From Actinocatenispora sp963815125 (GTDB lineage: Bacteria > Actinomycetota > Actinomycetes > Mycobacteriales > Micromonosporaceae), in contig CAWFFM010000002.1 of NCBI GenBank assembly GCA_963815125.1, positions 496,001 to 560,000 of the forward strand: a stretch of 64,000 nt of DNA. Direction: 5' to 3'. The notes under the pieces are model-generated. The model did not search any database. It was given only the letters and a program-made list of their open reading frames with translations, and had not been told where the DNA came from. Of the stretch, positions 43,971 to 53,110 are shown one piece after another. The position numbers and the translations under genes are program-made. Within the stretch, counting starts at the first letter, position 1. Every line of letters begins with the position of its first letter.

Positions 43971-46730
43971 ATGAGCAGCCCTTCCGCGCGCTACGCGGCG
44001 GCCAAGGATCGGGCGGCCTGGCCCGCCTTCACCGAGTTCGCGGCCGACCTGACCATCGTGCCGGATCCGTTCCAGATCGAGGCCTGTCACGCGTTGGAGA
44101 CCGGTGGAGGGGTGCTGGTGTGCGCTCCCACCGGCGCGGGCAAGACCGTCGTGGGCGAGTTCGCCGTACACCTGGCGCTGCGCCAGGGCGGCAAGTGCTT
44201 CTACACCACGCCGATCAAGGCGCTGTCGAACCAGAAGTTCAACGATCTGGTTGCCCGGCACGGTCCGGACCAGGTCGGCCTGCTGACCGGTGACAACGCG
44301 GTCAACCCGGACGCGCCCGTGGTGGTGATGACCACCGAGGTGCTGCGCAACATGCTCTATGCCGGCTCGTCCACCCTGGAGGGGCTCGGCTACGTGGTCA
44401 TGGACGAGGTGCACTACCTGGCAGACCGGTTCCGCGGCGCGGTGTGGGAGGAGGTGATCATCCATCTCCCCGCATCGGTCGCGCTGGTGTCGCTGTCGGC
44501 CACGGTGTCCAATGCCGAGGAGTTCGCCGACTGGCTGGTGACGGTACGGGGCCGCACCGAAGTGGTGGTCTCCGAGCACCGTCCGGTACCCCTCTGGCAG
44601 CACATGCTGGTCGGTCGGCGGATGTTCGACCTGTTCCATGACCGCGAGGCGGCCGAGAAACACGAGGTCCACCCGGAACTGCTGCGCTACTCCCGGGAAC
44701 AGCTGCGCAGGCTGGAATGGACCGGTTCCGGGCGGCGTGGCCGGCCACGCCGCTGGCAGCCACCCGCCCGGCCCGAGGTGATCGAACGGCTGGACGGTGC
44801 CGGCCTGCTGCCGGCGATCCTGTTCGTGTTCAGCCGGGCCGGTTGCGACGCGGCGGTGACCCAGTGCCTGCGCTCCGGACTGCGGCTGACCACGCCAGAC
44901 GAGCGGGCCGAGATCCGAGAGGTGGTGGAGGCCCGTACGGCCAGCATCGCCAGCGAGGACCTCACCGTACTTGGCTACTGGGAGTGGCTGGACGGGTTGG
45001 AACGCGGGCTGGCCTCCCATCACGCCGGGATGCTGCCGGCCTTCAAGGAGGTGGTCGAGGAACTGTTCCTACGCGGTCTGGTGAAGGCCGTGTTCGCGAC
45101 CGAGACACTGGCTCTGGGCATCAACATGCCGGCCCGTTGCGTGGTGCTGGAGCGCCTGGTCAAGTACAACGGCGAAGCGCACGTCGACATCACACCCGGT
45201 GAGTACACGCAGTTGACCGGACGGGCCGGACGGCGTGGTATCGACATCGAGGGTCACGCGGTGGTGCTCTGGTCGCCGGAGACCGATCCGCGGCACGTGG
45301 CCGGCCTGGCCTCGACCCGTACCTATCCGCTGCGCTCGAGTTTCCGACCCTCGTACAACATGGCGGTGAACCTGATCGAGATGCTCGGTTCCGAACGGTC
45401 CCGGCAACTGCTGTCGCGTAGCTTCGCCCAGTTCCAGGCCGACCGCTCGGTGGTCGGGCTGGCCCATCAGGTGCGCCGCAACGAGCAGAATGCCGGCCAG
45501 TTGGCCGAACGGATGACCTGCCATCTCGGTGACTTCGGGGACTACTTCGGCATCCGGGGCGCGATCAGTTCCCGGGAGAAGGAACTCGGCCGGCAGGGCG
45601 CGGCGAACCGGCACGCTCAGGCCCATCAGGCGGCGGAGCAGCTCCGGACCGGCGACGTGATCAGGATCGCCGGTGGGCGGCGGGCTGGTCTGGCCGTGGT
45701 TCTCGAGGCGGCTGGTGCCGGCATGGGTGAGCCGCGGTTGCTGGTGCTCACCGAGGACCGGTGGGCCGGCCGCATCGCCGCGTCGGATCTCAGCAGCCCG
45801 GTCGAGCCGCTGGGCCGTATCCGGGTGCCCCGACATTTCAACCACAGGTCACCGCAGGCCCGACGGGACCTGTCCGTTGCCCTGAGCCGGGCCGAGATCG
45901 CCGAACCCACCGGTCGGCGGGCCCGACGCCGACGGAGCGCTGGATCGGTGGCCGCCGACGATCCGGAGCTGACCGAGCTGCGTCAGCGGTTGCGGCGCCA
46001 CCCCTGCCACGGCTGTTCGGACCGGGAAGAGCACGCCCGGTGGGCGCAGCGGCATGCCCGGTTGGAACAGGAGACCGCCGGGCTGCGGGAGAAGGTCGCG
46101 GGCCGGACCGGCTCGCTGGTACGGATGTTCGACGACGTGTGCGCGATGCTGGCCGGCCGCGGCTACCTTGCCGGGGCGGCCGGCACCTCGCATCCCACCA
46201 CCGACTACCGGGTCACCGACGCCGGTCGTACCCTGTCCAGGATCTGGGCGGAGACCGACCTGCTCGTCGCGGAGTGCCTGCGTACCGGGGTGTGGCAGGA
46301 CCTGGGCGCGCCGGAGTTGGCGGCCGCCGTCTCGATGCTGGTGTACGAGGCGCGCCGGGAGTCCGAGGACCGGGTCGCCGTCCCGCACGGCCCGGTCGCC
46401 GATGCGGTCACCGCGACCTTGGAACTGTTCGGCGAGTTGTCCGAGGAGGAGCAGCGCCTGGGACTGCGGCTGACCCGCGAGCCGGATCTGGGTTTCGCCT
46501 GGCCGATGTACCGCTGGGCGCGGGGCGAACCGTTGGCCAAGGTACTCGCCAGCGCGCAGGGTACGGATGGTGAGATGCCCGCCGGCGATTTCGTCCGCTG
46601 GACCCGTCAGGTCGTCGACCTGCTGGACCAGGTGTCGGTGGCGGCGGGCGAGGGGCCGCTGCGCAGCACCTGCCGGCGAGCGATCGACGCGGTCCGGCGC
46701 GGTGTGGTGGCCTACACCTCGCTCGGCTGA
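43971..46730 (+). CDS. helY: DEAD/DEAH box RNA helicase HelY (Ski2-like)
   Basis: 919-aa superfamily 2 helicase of the Ski2/Mtr4 type. Walker A is APTGAGKT at residues 52-59, the DEVH box is at 145-148, SAT is in VSLSATVSNAEEF, and motif VI is TQLTGRAGRRGID. The C-terminal 300 residues contain the ratchet/helical-bundle domain typical of the family. Position after tatC matches the mycobacterial helY locus. RNA processing or repair are proposed roles. Confidence 0.93.
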   Translation: MSSPSARYAAAKDRAAWPAFTEFAADLTIVPDPFQIEACHALETGGGVLVCAPTGAGKTVVGEFAVHLALRQGGKCFYTTPIKALSNQKFNDLVARHGPDQVGLLTGDNAVNPDAPVVVMTTEVLRNMLYAGSSTLEGLGYVVMDEVHYLADRFRGAVWEEVIIHLPASVALVSLSATVSNAEEFADWLVTVRGRTEVVVSEHRPVPLWQHMLVGRRMFDLFHDREAAEKHEVHPELLRYSREQLRRLEWTGSGRRGRPRRWQPPARPEVIERLDGAGLLPAILFVFSRAGCDAAVTQCLRSGLRLTTPDERAEIREVVEARTASIASEDLTVLGYWEWLDGLERGLASHHAGMLPAFKEVVEELFLRGLVKAVFATETLALGINMPARCVVLERLVKYNGEAHVDITPGEYTQLTGRAGRRGIDIEGHAVVLWSPETDPRHVAGLASTRTYPLRSSFRPSYNMAVNLIEMLGSERSRQLLSRSFAQFQADRSVVGLAHQVRRNEQNAGQLAERMTCHLGDFGDYFGIRGAISSREKELGRQGAANRHAQAHQAAEQLRTGDVIRIAGGRRAGLAVVLEAAGAGMGEPRLLVLTEDRWAGRIAASDLSSPVEPLGRIRVPRHFNHRSPQARRDLSVALSRAEIAEPTGRRARRRRSAGSVAADDPELTELRQRLRRHPCHGCSDREEHARWAQRHARLEQETAGLREKVAGRTGSLVRMFDDVCAMLAGRGYLAGAAGTSHPTTDYRVTDAGRTLSRIWAETDLLVAECLRTGVWQDLGAPELAAAVSMLVYEARRESEDRVAVPHGPVADAVTATLELFGELSEEEQRLGLRLTREPDLGFAWPMYRWARGEPLAKVLASAQGTDGEMPAGDFVRWTRQVVDLLDQVSVAAGEGPLRSTCRRAIDAVRRGVVAYTSLG

Positions 46731-46805
46731 CCGGCGACAGCCGACGCCGTGCCCACGCGCTTCGCCGAACCTCGGACGCGGACACGCACCGATGGCCGGA
46801 TCGGG

Positions 46806-46811
46806 CATGAT
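46806..46811 (+). promoter_or_regulatory. -10-like element for DinB gene
   Basis: CATGAT ends 6 nt before ATG 46818; first base departs from TANNNT. Confidence 0.3.
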
Positions 46812-46817
46812 GACCGG

Positions 46818-47327
46818 ATGTCGTGGACCGCACCTGAAGTCGAGCGCGTCGATGAGCCGTTCGTCGGCGACGAGCTGACCATGTTGACCGGCTGGCTGGA
46901 ATGGCACCGCAGCACGTTGCTGAGCAAGTGCGCCGGACTGACCGGTGAGCAGTTGGCGCAATGGTCGGTACCGCCGTCGAACCTTTCCCTGCTCGGGCTG
47001 GTGCGGCACATGACCGATGTGGAACGCAACTGGTTCCGCCGCAGGTTCCTGGGCGAGGAGGTCCCGGCGGTGTACCCGGCCGCCGACGAGGACTTCGACG
47101 CGGCCGACCCGGCGCACGCCGACACCGACCTGGCCCGTTTCCAGGACGAGTGCGAGGCGTCCCGCAAGGTGCTGGTCGGCGCCGACCTCGACCACACCTT
47201 CGCGCACCCGAAGCTCGGCGCCATGTCCCTGCGCTGGGTGGTCGTGCACATGATCGAGGAGTACGCGCGCCACAACGGGCATGCCGATCTGCTCAGGGAG
47301 CGCATCGACGGCGTCACCGGACCCTGA
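46818..47327 (+). CDS. DinB family protein (DUF664)
   Basis: 169-aa four-helix-bundle protein. Metal-binding His residues sit in LLGLVRHMTDVE and EYARHNGHADLLRE, with a third in WLEWHRSTLL, as in DUF664 members. Many actinobacterial DinB-fold proteins are mycothiol- or other thiol-dependent transferases, which would fit the mshC-bearing genome, but nothing here proves it. The start MSWTAPEVERVDEPFVGDEL follows the family. Confidence 0.88.
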   Translation: MSWTAPEVERVDEPFVGDELTMLTGWLEWHRSTLLSKCAGLTGEQLAQWSVPPSNLSLLGLVRHMTDVERNWFRRRFLGEEVPAVYPAADEDFDAADPAHADTDLARFQDECEASRKVLVGADLDHTFAHPKLGAMSLRWVVVHMIEEYARHNGHADLLRERIDGVTGP

Positions 47328-47372
47328 CCTTCCGGCGTCGGCCTCGGGCGGTCACCGCACCGTCGGCCACCG

Positions 47373-47378
47373 TAGACT
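47373..47378 (+). promoter_or_regulatory. -10 element for rpe
   Basis: TAGACT ends 8 nt before GTG 47387. Confidence 0.45.
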
Positions 47379-47386
47379 GGCCGACC

Positions 47387-48067
47387 GTGGAGGAACAGTA
47401 CAGGGCACCATTGATCGCACCGAGCATGCTGGCCGCCGATTTCGCCCGGTTGTCGGACGAGGCCGCCGCCGTCGAGGGAGCCGTCGACTGGCTGCATATC
47501 GACGTGATGGACAACCATTTCGTGCCGAACCTGACCATCGGCCTGCCGGTGGTGCAGAGCTTGCGGCGGGCGACGGACATTCCGCTGGACTGCCACCTGA
47601 TGATCGAGGATCCGCACCGCTGGGCGACCGGCTACGCCGAGGCCGGTGCGCACAACGTGACCTTCCATGCCGAGGCGAGCGATGATCCGGTCGCACTGGC
47701 GCGGGATCTGCGCGCCGCCGGGAGTCTCGCCGGACTTGCCATCGACCGTGACACTTCGGTCGGGCCGTACCTTGAGCTGCTGGGCGAATTCGACACGCTG
47801 CTGATCATGACGATCAAGGCGGGTTTCGGCGGACAGAAGTTCATGCCCGAGCTACTGGAGAAGGTGCGTACGGTCCGGGCCGCCGCGCGTGGCCTGGCGA
47901 TCCGTATCGAGGTGGACGGCGGCATCAACGCCGACACCATCACCCAGGCCGCCGAGGCCGGTGCGGACATCTTCGTGGCCGGTACCGCCGTCTACGGATC
48001 ACAGGATCCGGCGGCGGCCGCCCGTGAGCTCCGTCGCCTGGTCGGGACCGGAGCGCCCACGTCGTGA
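47387..48067 (+). CDS. rpe: Ribulose-phosphate 3-epimerase
   Basis: TIM-barrel enzyme interconverting ribulose 5-phosphate and xylulose 5-phosphate in the pentose phosphate pathway. 226 aa. LIAPSMLAADFARL start motif, metal ligands His and Asp in WLHIDVMDNHF, His in LDCHLMIEDP, and catalytic Asp in IRIEVDGGIN. The link to riboflavin is ribulose 5-phosphate, the substrate of the RibB half of RibBA. The next gene overlaps it by four bases. Confidence 0.97.
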   Translation: MEEQYRAPLIAPSMLAADFARLSDEAAAVEGAVDWLHIDVMDNHFVPNLTIGLPVVQSLRRATDIPLDCHLMIEDPHRWATGYAEAGAHNVTFHAEASDDPVALARDLRAAGSLAGLAIDRDTSVGPYLELLGEFDTLLIMTIKAGFGGQKFMPELLEKVRTVRAAARGLAIRIEVDGGINADTITQAAEAGADIFVAGTAVYGSQDPAAAARELRRLVGTGAPTS

Positions 48068-49020
48068 CCGCCGGTGATCCGGACCGTCCGGCGCGGATCC
48101 TCATCGTCGACGACGATGAGGACATCGTCCGGTTCGTGGAGATGAACCTGCGGTTCGAAGGGTTCGACGTGGTGGTCGCCGATGACGGGCCACAGGCACT
48201 GACCGAGATCGGCCGAAGGCGACCGGATCTGGTGCTGCTGGATGTGATGATGCCGGCGCTCGACGGTGTGGAGGTGACCCGACGAATCCGTGCCGATCCG
48301 TTGACCGCGGGTCTGCCGGTGATCATGCTGACCGCCAAGGGCCTGGGCGCCGACCGGGTGGCCGGGCTGACCGCCGGCGCCGACGACTACATCATCAAGC
48401 CTTTCGACACACTCGAACTCGTCGCCCGGGTGCGGTCGACGTTGCGCCGTAACCGGGAGATGCGTGAAGCGTCGCCGCTGACCGGCTTGCCGGGTAACGC
48501 CCGGATTCTGCGTGAGATCGCCGATCGGGTACGACGCGATGAACACTTTGCCCTCTGCTATGTGGACATCGACCGTTTCAAGAGCGTCAACGACGCGTAC
48601 GGATTCATCCGCGGTGACGAATTCATCACGGTACTGGCGCATGCCCTGCACGGCGCCGTCACCTCGGTCGGCGACCCGGTGCCGTTCCTCGGCCATGTCG
48701 GCGGTGACGATTTCCTGGTTCTGTGCCAGGTCACGCAGGTGGAACCGGTGACTTCGACGGCAATCTCGACGTTCGAAGCCCGGGTTCCCGGTCTCTACGA
48801 CCCGGCCCACGCCGCCGCCGGCCATGTGAAACTGCCGGACCGCCAGGGCCAGGTGCACGTCCATCCGCTGGTCACGCTGTCCATCGGGGTGGCCAGTAGC
48901 CAGTTCCGGCGATTCAGTGACCCACGTGAGGTGGTGGCCGTGGCGACCGAGATGAAGCAGGTGGCCAAGGGCCGGCAGGGTTCGTACGTGGCGACAGACC
49001 GCAGACGCAACCGTGGCTGA
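48064..49020 (+). CDS. Response regulator with degenerate GGDEF domain
   Basis: 318 aa. Receiver domain at residues 11-125 with the acidic pocket VDDDED, phospho-acceptor D60 (LVLLDVMMP) and K112 (IIKPFD). A diguanylate-cyclase-like domain follows (IDRFKSVNDAYGFIRGDEF), but the signature loop is GGDDF (213-217) in place of GGDEF. Cyclic-di-GMP synthesis is therefore doubtful. GTG 48064 overlaps the rpe stop (GTGA), an odd partnership with a metabolic enzyme. The riboflavin riboswitch begins 74 bp downstream. Confidence 0.9.
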   Translation: MTAGDPDRPARILIVDDDEDIVRFVEMNLRFEGFDVVVADDGPQALTEIGRRRPDLVLLDVMMPALDGVEVTRRIRADPLTAGLPVIMLTAKGLGADRVAGLTAGADDYIIKPFDTLELVARVRSTLRRNREMREASPLTGLPGNARILREIADRVRRDEHFALCYVDIDRFKSVNDAYGFIRGDEFITVLAHALHGAVTSVGDPVPFLGHVGGDDFLVLCQVTQVEPVTSTAISTFEARVPGLYDPAHAAAGHVKLPDRQGQVHVHPLVTLSIGVASSQFRRFSDPREVVAVATEMKQVAKGRQGSYVATDRRRNRG

Positions 49021-49094
49021 TCATGCTGGGGACCCGAGCGCCCGTCGAGCGATGGCCGGCCCTGGCGTGCCACACTGGGAATCAGCGAAACCAG

Positions 49095-49265
49095 CACGCG
49101 CGCTGGCGGGGTTCGGTGCAATTCCGAACCGGCGGTGACACGGTGATGCCGTGCAGCCCGCGACCCGGTCAGACCACGGCCTGTTTGACAGGACAGGTCA
49201 CTGACCGGTTGATCCGGTGGAAGTCCGGAGCCGACGGTGAAAGTCCGGAAGGGAGCAAGCGCGTG
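49095..49265 (+). ncRNA. FMN riboswitch (RFN element)
   Basis: Binds FMN and turns down riboflavin genes. Conserved blocks are present in order: GGTGCAATTCCGAACCGGCGG, AGCCCGCGACCC, GGTGGAAGTCCGGAGCCGAC and GGTGAAAGTCCGGAAGGGAG. The closing stem P1 pairs about 49095-49104 with 49258-49265. The six-way junction is complete. It ends 127 bp before ribE. Confidence 0.95.
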
Positions 49266-49346
49266 GGCGTTCCGGCGTGTCCTGCACCCGGTCCGGTGGT
49301 GCTGTGCGGTGTCCACTGCCGTGCATCCGCCGCCTCGCCCGCGTAC

Positions 49347-49380
49347 CCTCCTGCCCGCCTCGCGCAGCCGAACGAGGAGG
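49347..49380 (+). promoter_or_regulatory. Possible Shine-Dalgarno sequestering stem
   Basis: CCTCCT (49347-49352) can pair with AGGAGG (49375-49380), which is the ribosome binding region of ribE. This could be the expression platform of the FMN riboswitch, acting on translation. Confidence 0.4.
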
Positions 49381-49392
49381 AGCACGGGCACG

Positions 49393-50001
49393 ATGTTCAC
49401 CGGGATTGTCGAGGAACTGGGCGATCTGGTCGCCCTGGAGCGTCTGGACGACGCCGCGCTGCTCACGGTTCGCGGCCCGACTGTCGCCGCCGACGCGGCG
49501 CCGGGCGATTCCATTGCCGTCAACGGAGTCTGTCTGACCGTGGTGTCGGTCGACACCGCCGCCGGCAGCTTCGTCGCCGACGTGATGCGCGAGACGCTGA
49601 GCCTGTCCGCGCTGGAGTCGCTGTCGCCGGGTGACCCGGTCAACCTGGAGCGTGCCGCGACGCTGGCCACCAGGCTGGGTGGTCATCTTGTCCAGGGCCA
49701 CGTCGACGGGGTGGGCACCGTACTGGCGCGGGATCCGGCCGCCCGGTGGGAGGACGTACGGATCGCGCTGCCCCCGGACCTGAACCGCTACGTGGTGCTG
49801 AAGGGCTCCATCGCCGTCGACGGAGTGTCCCTGACAGTCACCGCCGTCGATGACACATCCTTTGCCGTCAGCCTCATCCCGACCACGCTGCGCGCCACCA
49901 CACTCGGCGTACGCCAGGTCGGCGCGCTGGTCAATCTGGAGGTCGACGTGATCGGTAAGCATCTGGAGAAGCTCATGCGGGCGCCGGAGCGTACGTCATG
50001 A
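49393..50001 (+). CDS. ribE: Riboflavin synthase (alpha chain)
   Basis: Dismutates two 6,7-dimethyl-8-ribityllumazine molecules to riboflavin. 202 aa with the duplicated lumazine-binding repeat: MFTGIVEELG, NGVCLTVV and GGHLVQGHVDG in the first half, and DGVSLTV and NLEVDVIGKHLEKL in the second. ATG 49393 follows GAGGAGGAG at 10 nt. ribBA starts inside its stop codon (ATGA). No ribD is found in this cluster. Confidence 0.97.
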   Translation: MFTGIVEELGDLVALERLDDAALLTVRGPTVAADAAPGDSIAVNGVCLTVVSVDTAAGSFVADVMRETLSLSALESLSPGDPVNLERAATLATRLGGHLVQGHVDGVGTVLARDPAARWEDVRIALPPDLNRYVVLKGSIAVDGVSLTVTAVDDTSFAVSLIPTTLRATTLGVRQVGALVNLEVDVIGKHLEKLMRAPERTS

Positions 50002-51281
50002 CCGAGCGTCGCGACGACTCCGCGCAGGCACGACCCCGGCCCGACTTCGGCACGATCGAGCAGGCCGTGGCCGACATCGCGGCCGGCCGGCCGGTACTGG
50101 TGGTCGACGACCCGGACCGGGAGAACGAGGGTGACCTGATCTTCGCCGCCGCGAAGGCGACCCCGGAACTGGTCTCGTTCATGGTCCGATACACCTCCGG
50201 GTACATCTGCGTGGCGCTGACCGGAGCCGACTGCGACCGGTTGAACCTGCCGCCGATGTACCACGTCAACCAGGACCGCAGAGGTACCGCGTACACGGTG
50301 TCGGTGGATGCCGCCGAGGGCATCGGCACGGGTATCTCGGCGCCGGACCGGGCACACACCATGCGGTTGCTGGCAGATCCCGGATCGGCCGCCACCGACT
50401 TCCACCGGCCGGGTCACGTGGTGCCGCTGCGGGCCCGGGAGGGTGGCGTACTGCGTCGTCCCGGGCACACCGAGGCCGCCGTCGACCTGGCCCGGCTGGC
50501 CGGGTTGCCGCCGGCCGGGGTGCTGTGTGAGCTGGTCAGCCAGAAGAACGACGACATGGCGCAGCTTGATGAACTGGGTGTGTTCGCCGCTGAGCACGAG
50601 TTGACCCTGATCAGCATCGCCGACCTGATCGCCTACCGGCGCCGGCATGAGAAGCAGGTCGAGCGGGTGGTCACCGCCCGGATCCCGACCGAGCACGGCG
50701 TCTTCCAGGCCGTCGGGTACCGCTCGCTGGTCGACGACTCCGAACAGATAGCCCTGGTCGCCGGCGAACTGGGAGACGGTCAGGACGTGCTCGTCCGAGT
50801 GCATTCCGAGTGCCTGACCGGTGACGTGTTCGCCTCGGTGCGCTGCGACTGCGGACCGCAGTTGCACGCCGCGATGCAGGCGGTCGCTGCGGAGGGACGC
50901 GGTGTGGTTCTTTATGTACGCGGCCACGAGGGTCGCGGCATCGGGCTGCTGCACAAGCTGCAGGCCTACCAGTTGCAGGACGGCGGCGCGGACACGGTCG
51001 ACGCGAACCTTGAACTGGGTCTGCCGGCCGATGCCCGGGAGTACGGCACCGGTGCGCAGATCCTGGCCGACCTCGGGGTGCGCAGCATGCGCCTGCTGAC
51101 CAACAACCCGGACAAGCGGGCCGGACTGTCCGGCTACGGTCTGACCGTACTGGACCGGGTGGCGCTGCCGGCGCGTGCCCATCCGGAGAACATCGGCTAC
51201 CTGCGTACCAAGCGGGACCGGCTGGGGCATCTGCTGGACGACCTGCCGGACTTCGACCAGATGACGGAAGGGCGGTCCTGA
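49998..51281 (+). CDS. ribBA: Bifunctional DHBP synthase / GTP cyclohydrolase II
   Basis: Makes both riboflavin precursors. 427 aa: the N-terminal 3,4-dihydroxy-2-butanone 4-phosphate synthase (residues 10-210) has DDPDRENEGDL and HVVPLRAREGG; the C-terminal GTP cyclohydrolase II has the zinc motif SECLTGDVFASVRCDCGPQL and RGHEGRGIGL. The ATG overlaps ribE by four bases and its TGA overlaps the ribH ATG, so the three genes are translationally coupled. Confidence 0.97.
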   Translation: MTERRDDSAQARPRPDFGTIEQAVADIAAGRPVLVVDDPDRENEGDLIFAAAKATPELVSFMVRYTSGYICVALTGADCDRLNLPPMYHVNQDRRGTAYTVSVDAAEGIGTGISAPDRAHTMRLLADPGSAATDFHRPGHVVPLRAREGGVLRRPGHTEAAVDLARLAGLPPAGVLCELVSQKNDDMAQLDELGVFAAEHELTLISIADLIAYRRRHEKQVERVVTARIPTEHGVFQAVGYRSLVDDSEQIALVAGELGDGQDVLVRVHSECLTGDVFASVRCDCGPQLHAAMQAVAAEGRGVVLYVRGHEGRGIGLLHKLQAYQLQDGGADTVDANLELGLPADAREYGTGAQILADLGVRSMRLLTNNPDKRAGLSGYGLTVLDRVALPARAHPENIGYLRTKRDRLGHLLDDLPDFDQMTEGRS

Positions 51282-51775
51282 TGGCCGGTCACGCGGCACC
51301 CGATATCCCCACAGTGGACGGTGCCGGGCTACGGCTGGGCGTCGTGGCGAGCCGGTGGCACCACGAACTGACCGACCAGATGCTGCACCGGGCGTCGGCC
51401 GCCGCGAAGGCGCACGGTGTGACCGAGCTGACGGCCGTCCGCGTTGCCGGTTCGGTGGAGCTTCCGGTACTGGTACAGCAGTTGACCCGGTCCTGCGACG
51501 CGGTGGTGGCGCTGGGTGTGGTGATCCGTGGCGAGACGGCGCACTTCGACTACGTGTGCCAGTCGGTGACCGAGGGCCTGACCCGCATCGCGCTGGATGC
51601 TGGCGTTCCGGTCGGGCACGGGGTGCTCGCCGTGGAGAACATGGCGCAGGCCAGGGCCCGCGCCGGTCTACCGGAGTCGGCCGAGGACAAGGGCTGGGAC
51701 GCGACGGTGGCCGTACTGGATGCGGCCGTGACGCTGCGCTCCCTGCGCGGCGGTGGTGGGCGCGCCACGACATGA
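51281..51775 (+). CDS. ribH: 6,7-dimethyl-8-ribityllumazine synthase
   Basis: Condenses the two RibBA-derived branches to the lumazine. 164 aa. Family motifs: LGVVASRWHHELTDQML, RVAGSVELPV and ALGVVIRGETAHFDYVC, with the catalytic His in the last. The segment after GHGVLAVENMAQA differs from the usual GVLTTDTEEQA. Its ATG shares a base with the ribBA stop. hisE follows 146 bp later. Confidence 0.96.
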   Translation: MAGHAAPDIPTVDGAGLRLGVVASRWHHELTDQMLHRASAAAKAHGVTELTAVRVAGSVELPVLVQQLTRSCDAVVALGVVIRGETAHFDYVCQSVTEGLTRIALDAGVPVGHGVLAVENMAQARARAGLPESAEDKGWDATVAVLDAAVTLRSLRGGGGRATT

Positions 51776-51921
51776 CGATCGACCCGTCGGCCGCATGTAC
51801 CCCTCCCGGCCTCGATGGCAGCGGACAGTCACGGTCTCGCTACGAAGAAAATCCTGTCGGGTGTCGTACAACGTGGGACTGCCCGGCGCGAGGGCCAGCG
51901 TTGCTGCCAGAATGGGGCCTC

Positions 51922-52185
51922 GTGAAGACCTTCGATCAACTGTTCGCCGAGCTCTCGACGAAGGCGGCGGCGGGTGCGTCCGAGTCCGGTACGGTGGCGG
52001 CGCTGACCGCTGGGGTCCATGCGATCGGCAAGAAGGTCGTCGAGGAAGCAGCGGAGTCCTGGATGGCGGCCGAATACGAGAGCCCGGAACGCACCGCCGA
52101 GGAGATCTCCCAACTGCTGTACCACGCTCAGGTGCTGATGCTGGCCAAGGGCCTCACGCTCGAGGATGTCTACCGACATCTCTGA
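51922..52185 (+). CDS. hisE: Phosphoribosyl-ATP diphosphatase
   Basis: Second step of histidine biosynthesis: hydrolyses PR-ATP to PR-AMP. 87 aa, the short all-alpha MazG-like form. The metal-binding E-x-x-E helix is KKVVEEAAESWMAAEYES, and AEEISQLLYHAQVLMLAKG follows. GTG 51922 has no binding site but a CAGAAT -10-like hexamer 8 nt upstream. The pairing ribH-hisE-hisG is standard in actinobacteria. Confidence 0.96.
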   Translation: MKTFDQLFAELSTKAAAGASESGTVAALTAGVHAIGKKVVEEAAESWMAAEYESPERTAEEISQLLYHAQVLMLAKGLTLEDVYRHL

Positions 52186-52254
52186 GCTGTGCCGTAGGCG
52201 TCCAGTCGATGGCCCGCGCCCGCGGTGGTGCGGCAGTCCGAGGGGTATCTGAGG

Positions 52255-53100
52255 TTGTTACGTATCGCCATACCGAACAAGGGGTCGCTGTCTGCACCCG
52301 CGATCGACATGCTGCGCGAGGCCGGGTATCGGCAGCGCCGCATCGACAAGGACCTGACCTGCACCGATGATGCCAATGGGGTCCAGTTCTTCTATCTGCG
52401 CCCGCGTGACATCGCCACCTATGTGGGGTCGGGTGACCTGGATCTGGGGATCACCGGCCGGGACCTGCTGATCGACTCCGGTGCCGCGGCCAGTGAGCTG
52501 ATGACGCTCGGATTCGGTGGGTCGGTCTTCCGTTACGCCGCGCGACCGGACTCGATCCACGACGTCGGCGAACTGGGCGGTCGGCGTATCGCGACCTCCT
52601 ATCCGGGCGTGGTCCACCGTCAGCTCGCCGAGCTGGGGGTCTCGGCGCACGTGATCCGGCTGGACGGTGCGGTCGAGAACGCGGTGGCGCTCGGTGTCGC
52701 CGACGTGGTCGCTGATGTGGTCGAGACCGGTACGACACTGCGGCAGGCCGGTCTGGAGCCGTTCGGCGAGCCGTTGCTGCGCTCGGAGGCGGTACTGATC
52801 CGCCGGTCCGGGATGGATGGTGACGGTGCGGTCACCCAGCTGTCGCGCCGGCTGCAGGGTGTCCTGGTGGCCCGCAGCTACGTGATGCTGGCCTACGACG
52901 TGGCGGTGGAGTACCTGGACCGCGCCTCGGCGGTGACGCCAGGGATCGAGGCACCCACCGTGTCGCCGCTGCACCGGGAGGGATGGGTCGCCGTACAGGC
53001 GTTGATCGCCCGTTCCGAGGTGCACCAAATCATGGATGAACTCTACGAGCTGGGTGCCCGCGCGATCCTGGCCACCGACATCAGCGCCTGTCGGCTGTAG
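52255..53100 (+). CDS. hisG: ATP phosphoribosyltransferase (long form)
   Basis: First, feedback-controlled step of histidine biosynthesis. 281 aa, the long HisG-L type with a C-terminal ACT-like regulatory domain (about residues 205-280, VSPLHREGWVAVQALI). PRPP-binding ADVVADVVETGTTL and the start LLRIAIPNKGSLS match the family. I chose TTG 52255 because homologues begin M-L-R-(I/V)-A; GTG 52225 would add ten residues. The regulatory domain fits histidine inhibition. Confidence 0.95.
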   Translation: MLRIAIPNKGSLSAPAIDMLREAGYRQRRIDKDLTCTDDANGVQFFYLRPRDIATYVGSGDLDLGITGRDLLIDSGAAASELMTLGFGGSVFRYAARPDSIHDVGELGGRRIATSYPGVVHRQLAELGVSAHVIRLDGAVENAVALGVADVVADVVETGTTLRQAGLEPFGEPLLRSEAVLIRRSGMDGDGAVTQLSRRLQGVLVARSYVMLAYDVAVEYLDRASAVTPGIEAPTVSPLHREGWVAVQALIARSEVHQIMDELYELGARAILATDISACRL

Positions 53101-53110
53101 CGGCGTCGCT

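Noticed and set aside
49788..51773. Long minus-strand open frame opposite ribE/ribBA/ribH
   Set aside because: Antisense shadow of three clear riboflavin genes; composition is unlike any protein in the window.
53036..53110. Transporter start inside hisG
   Set aside because: The extra residues lie out of frame inside the conserved hisG C-terminus; GTG 53111 is just after the hisG stop.
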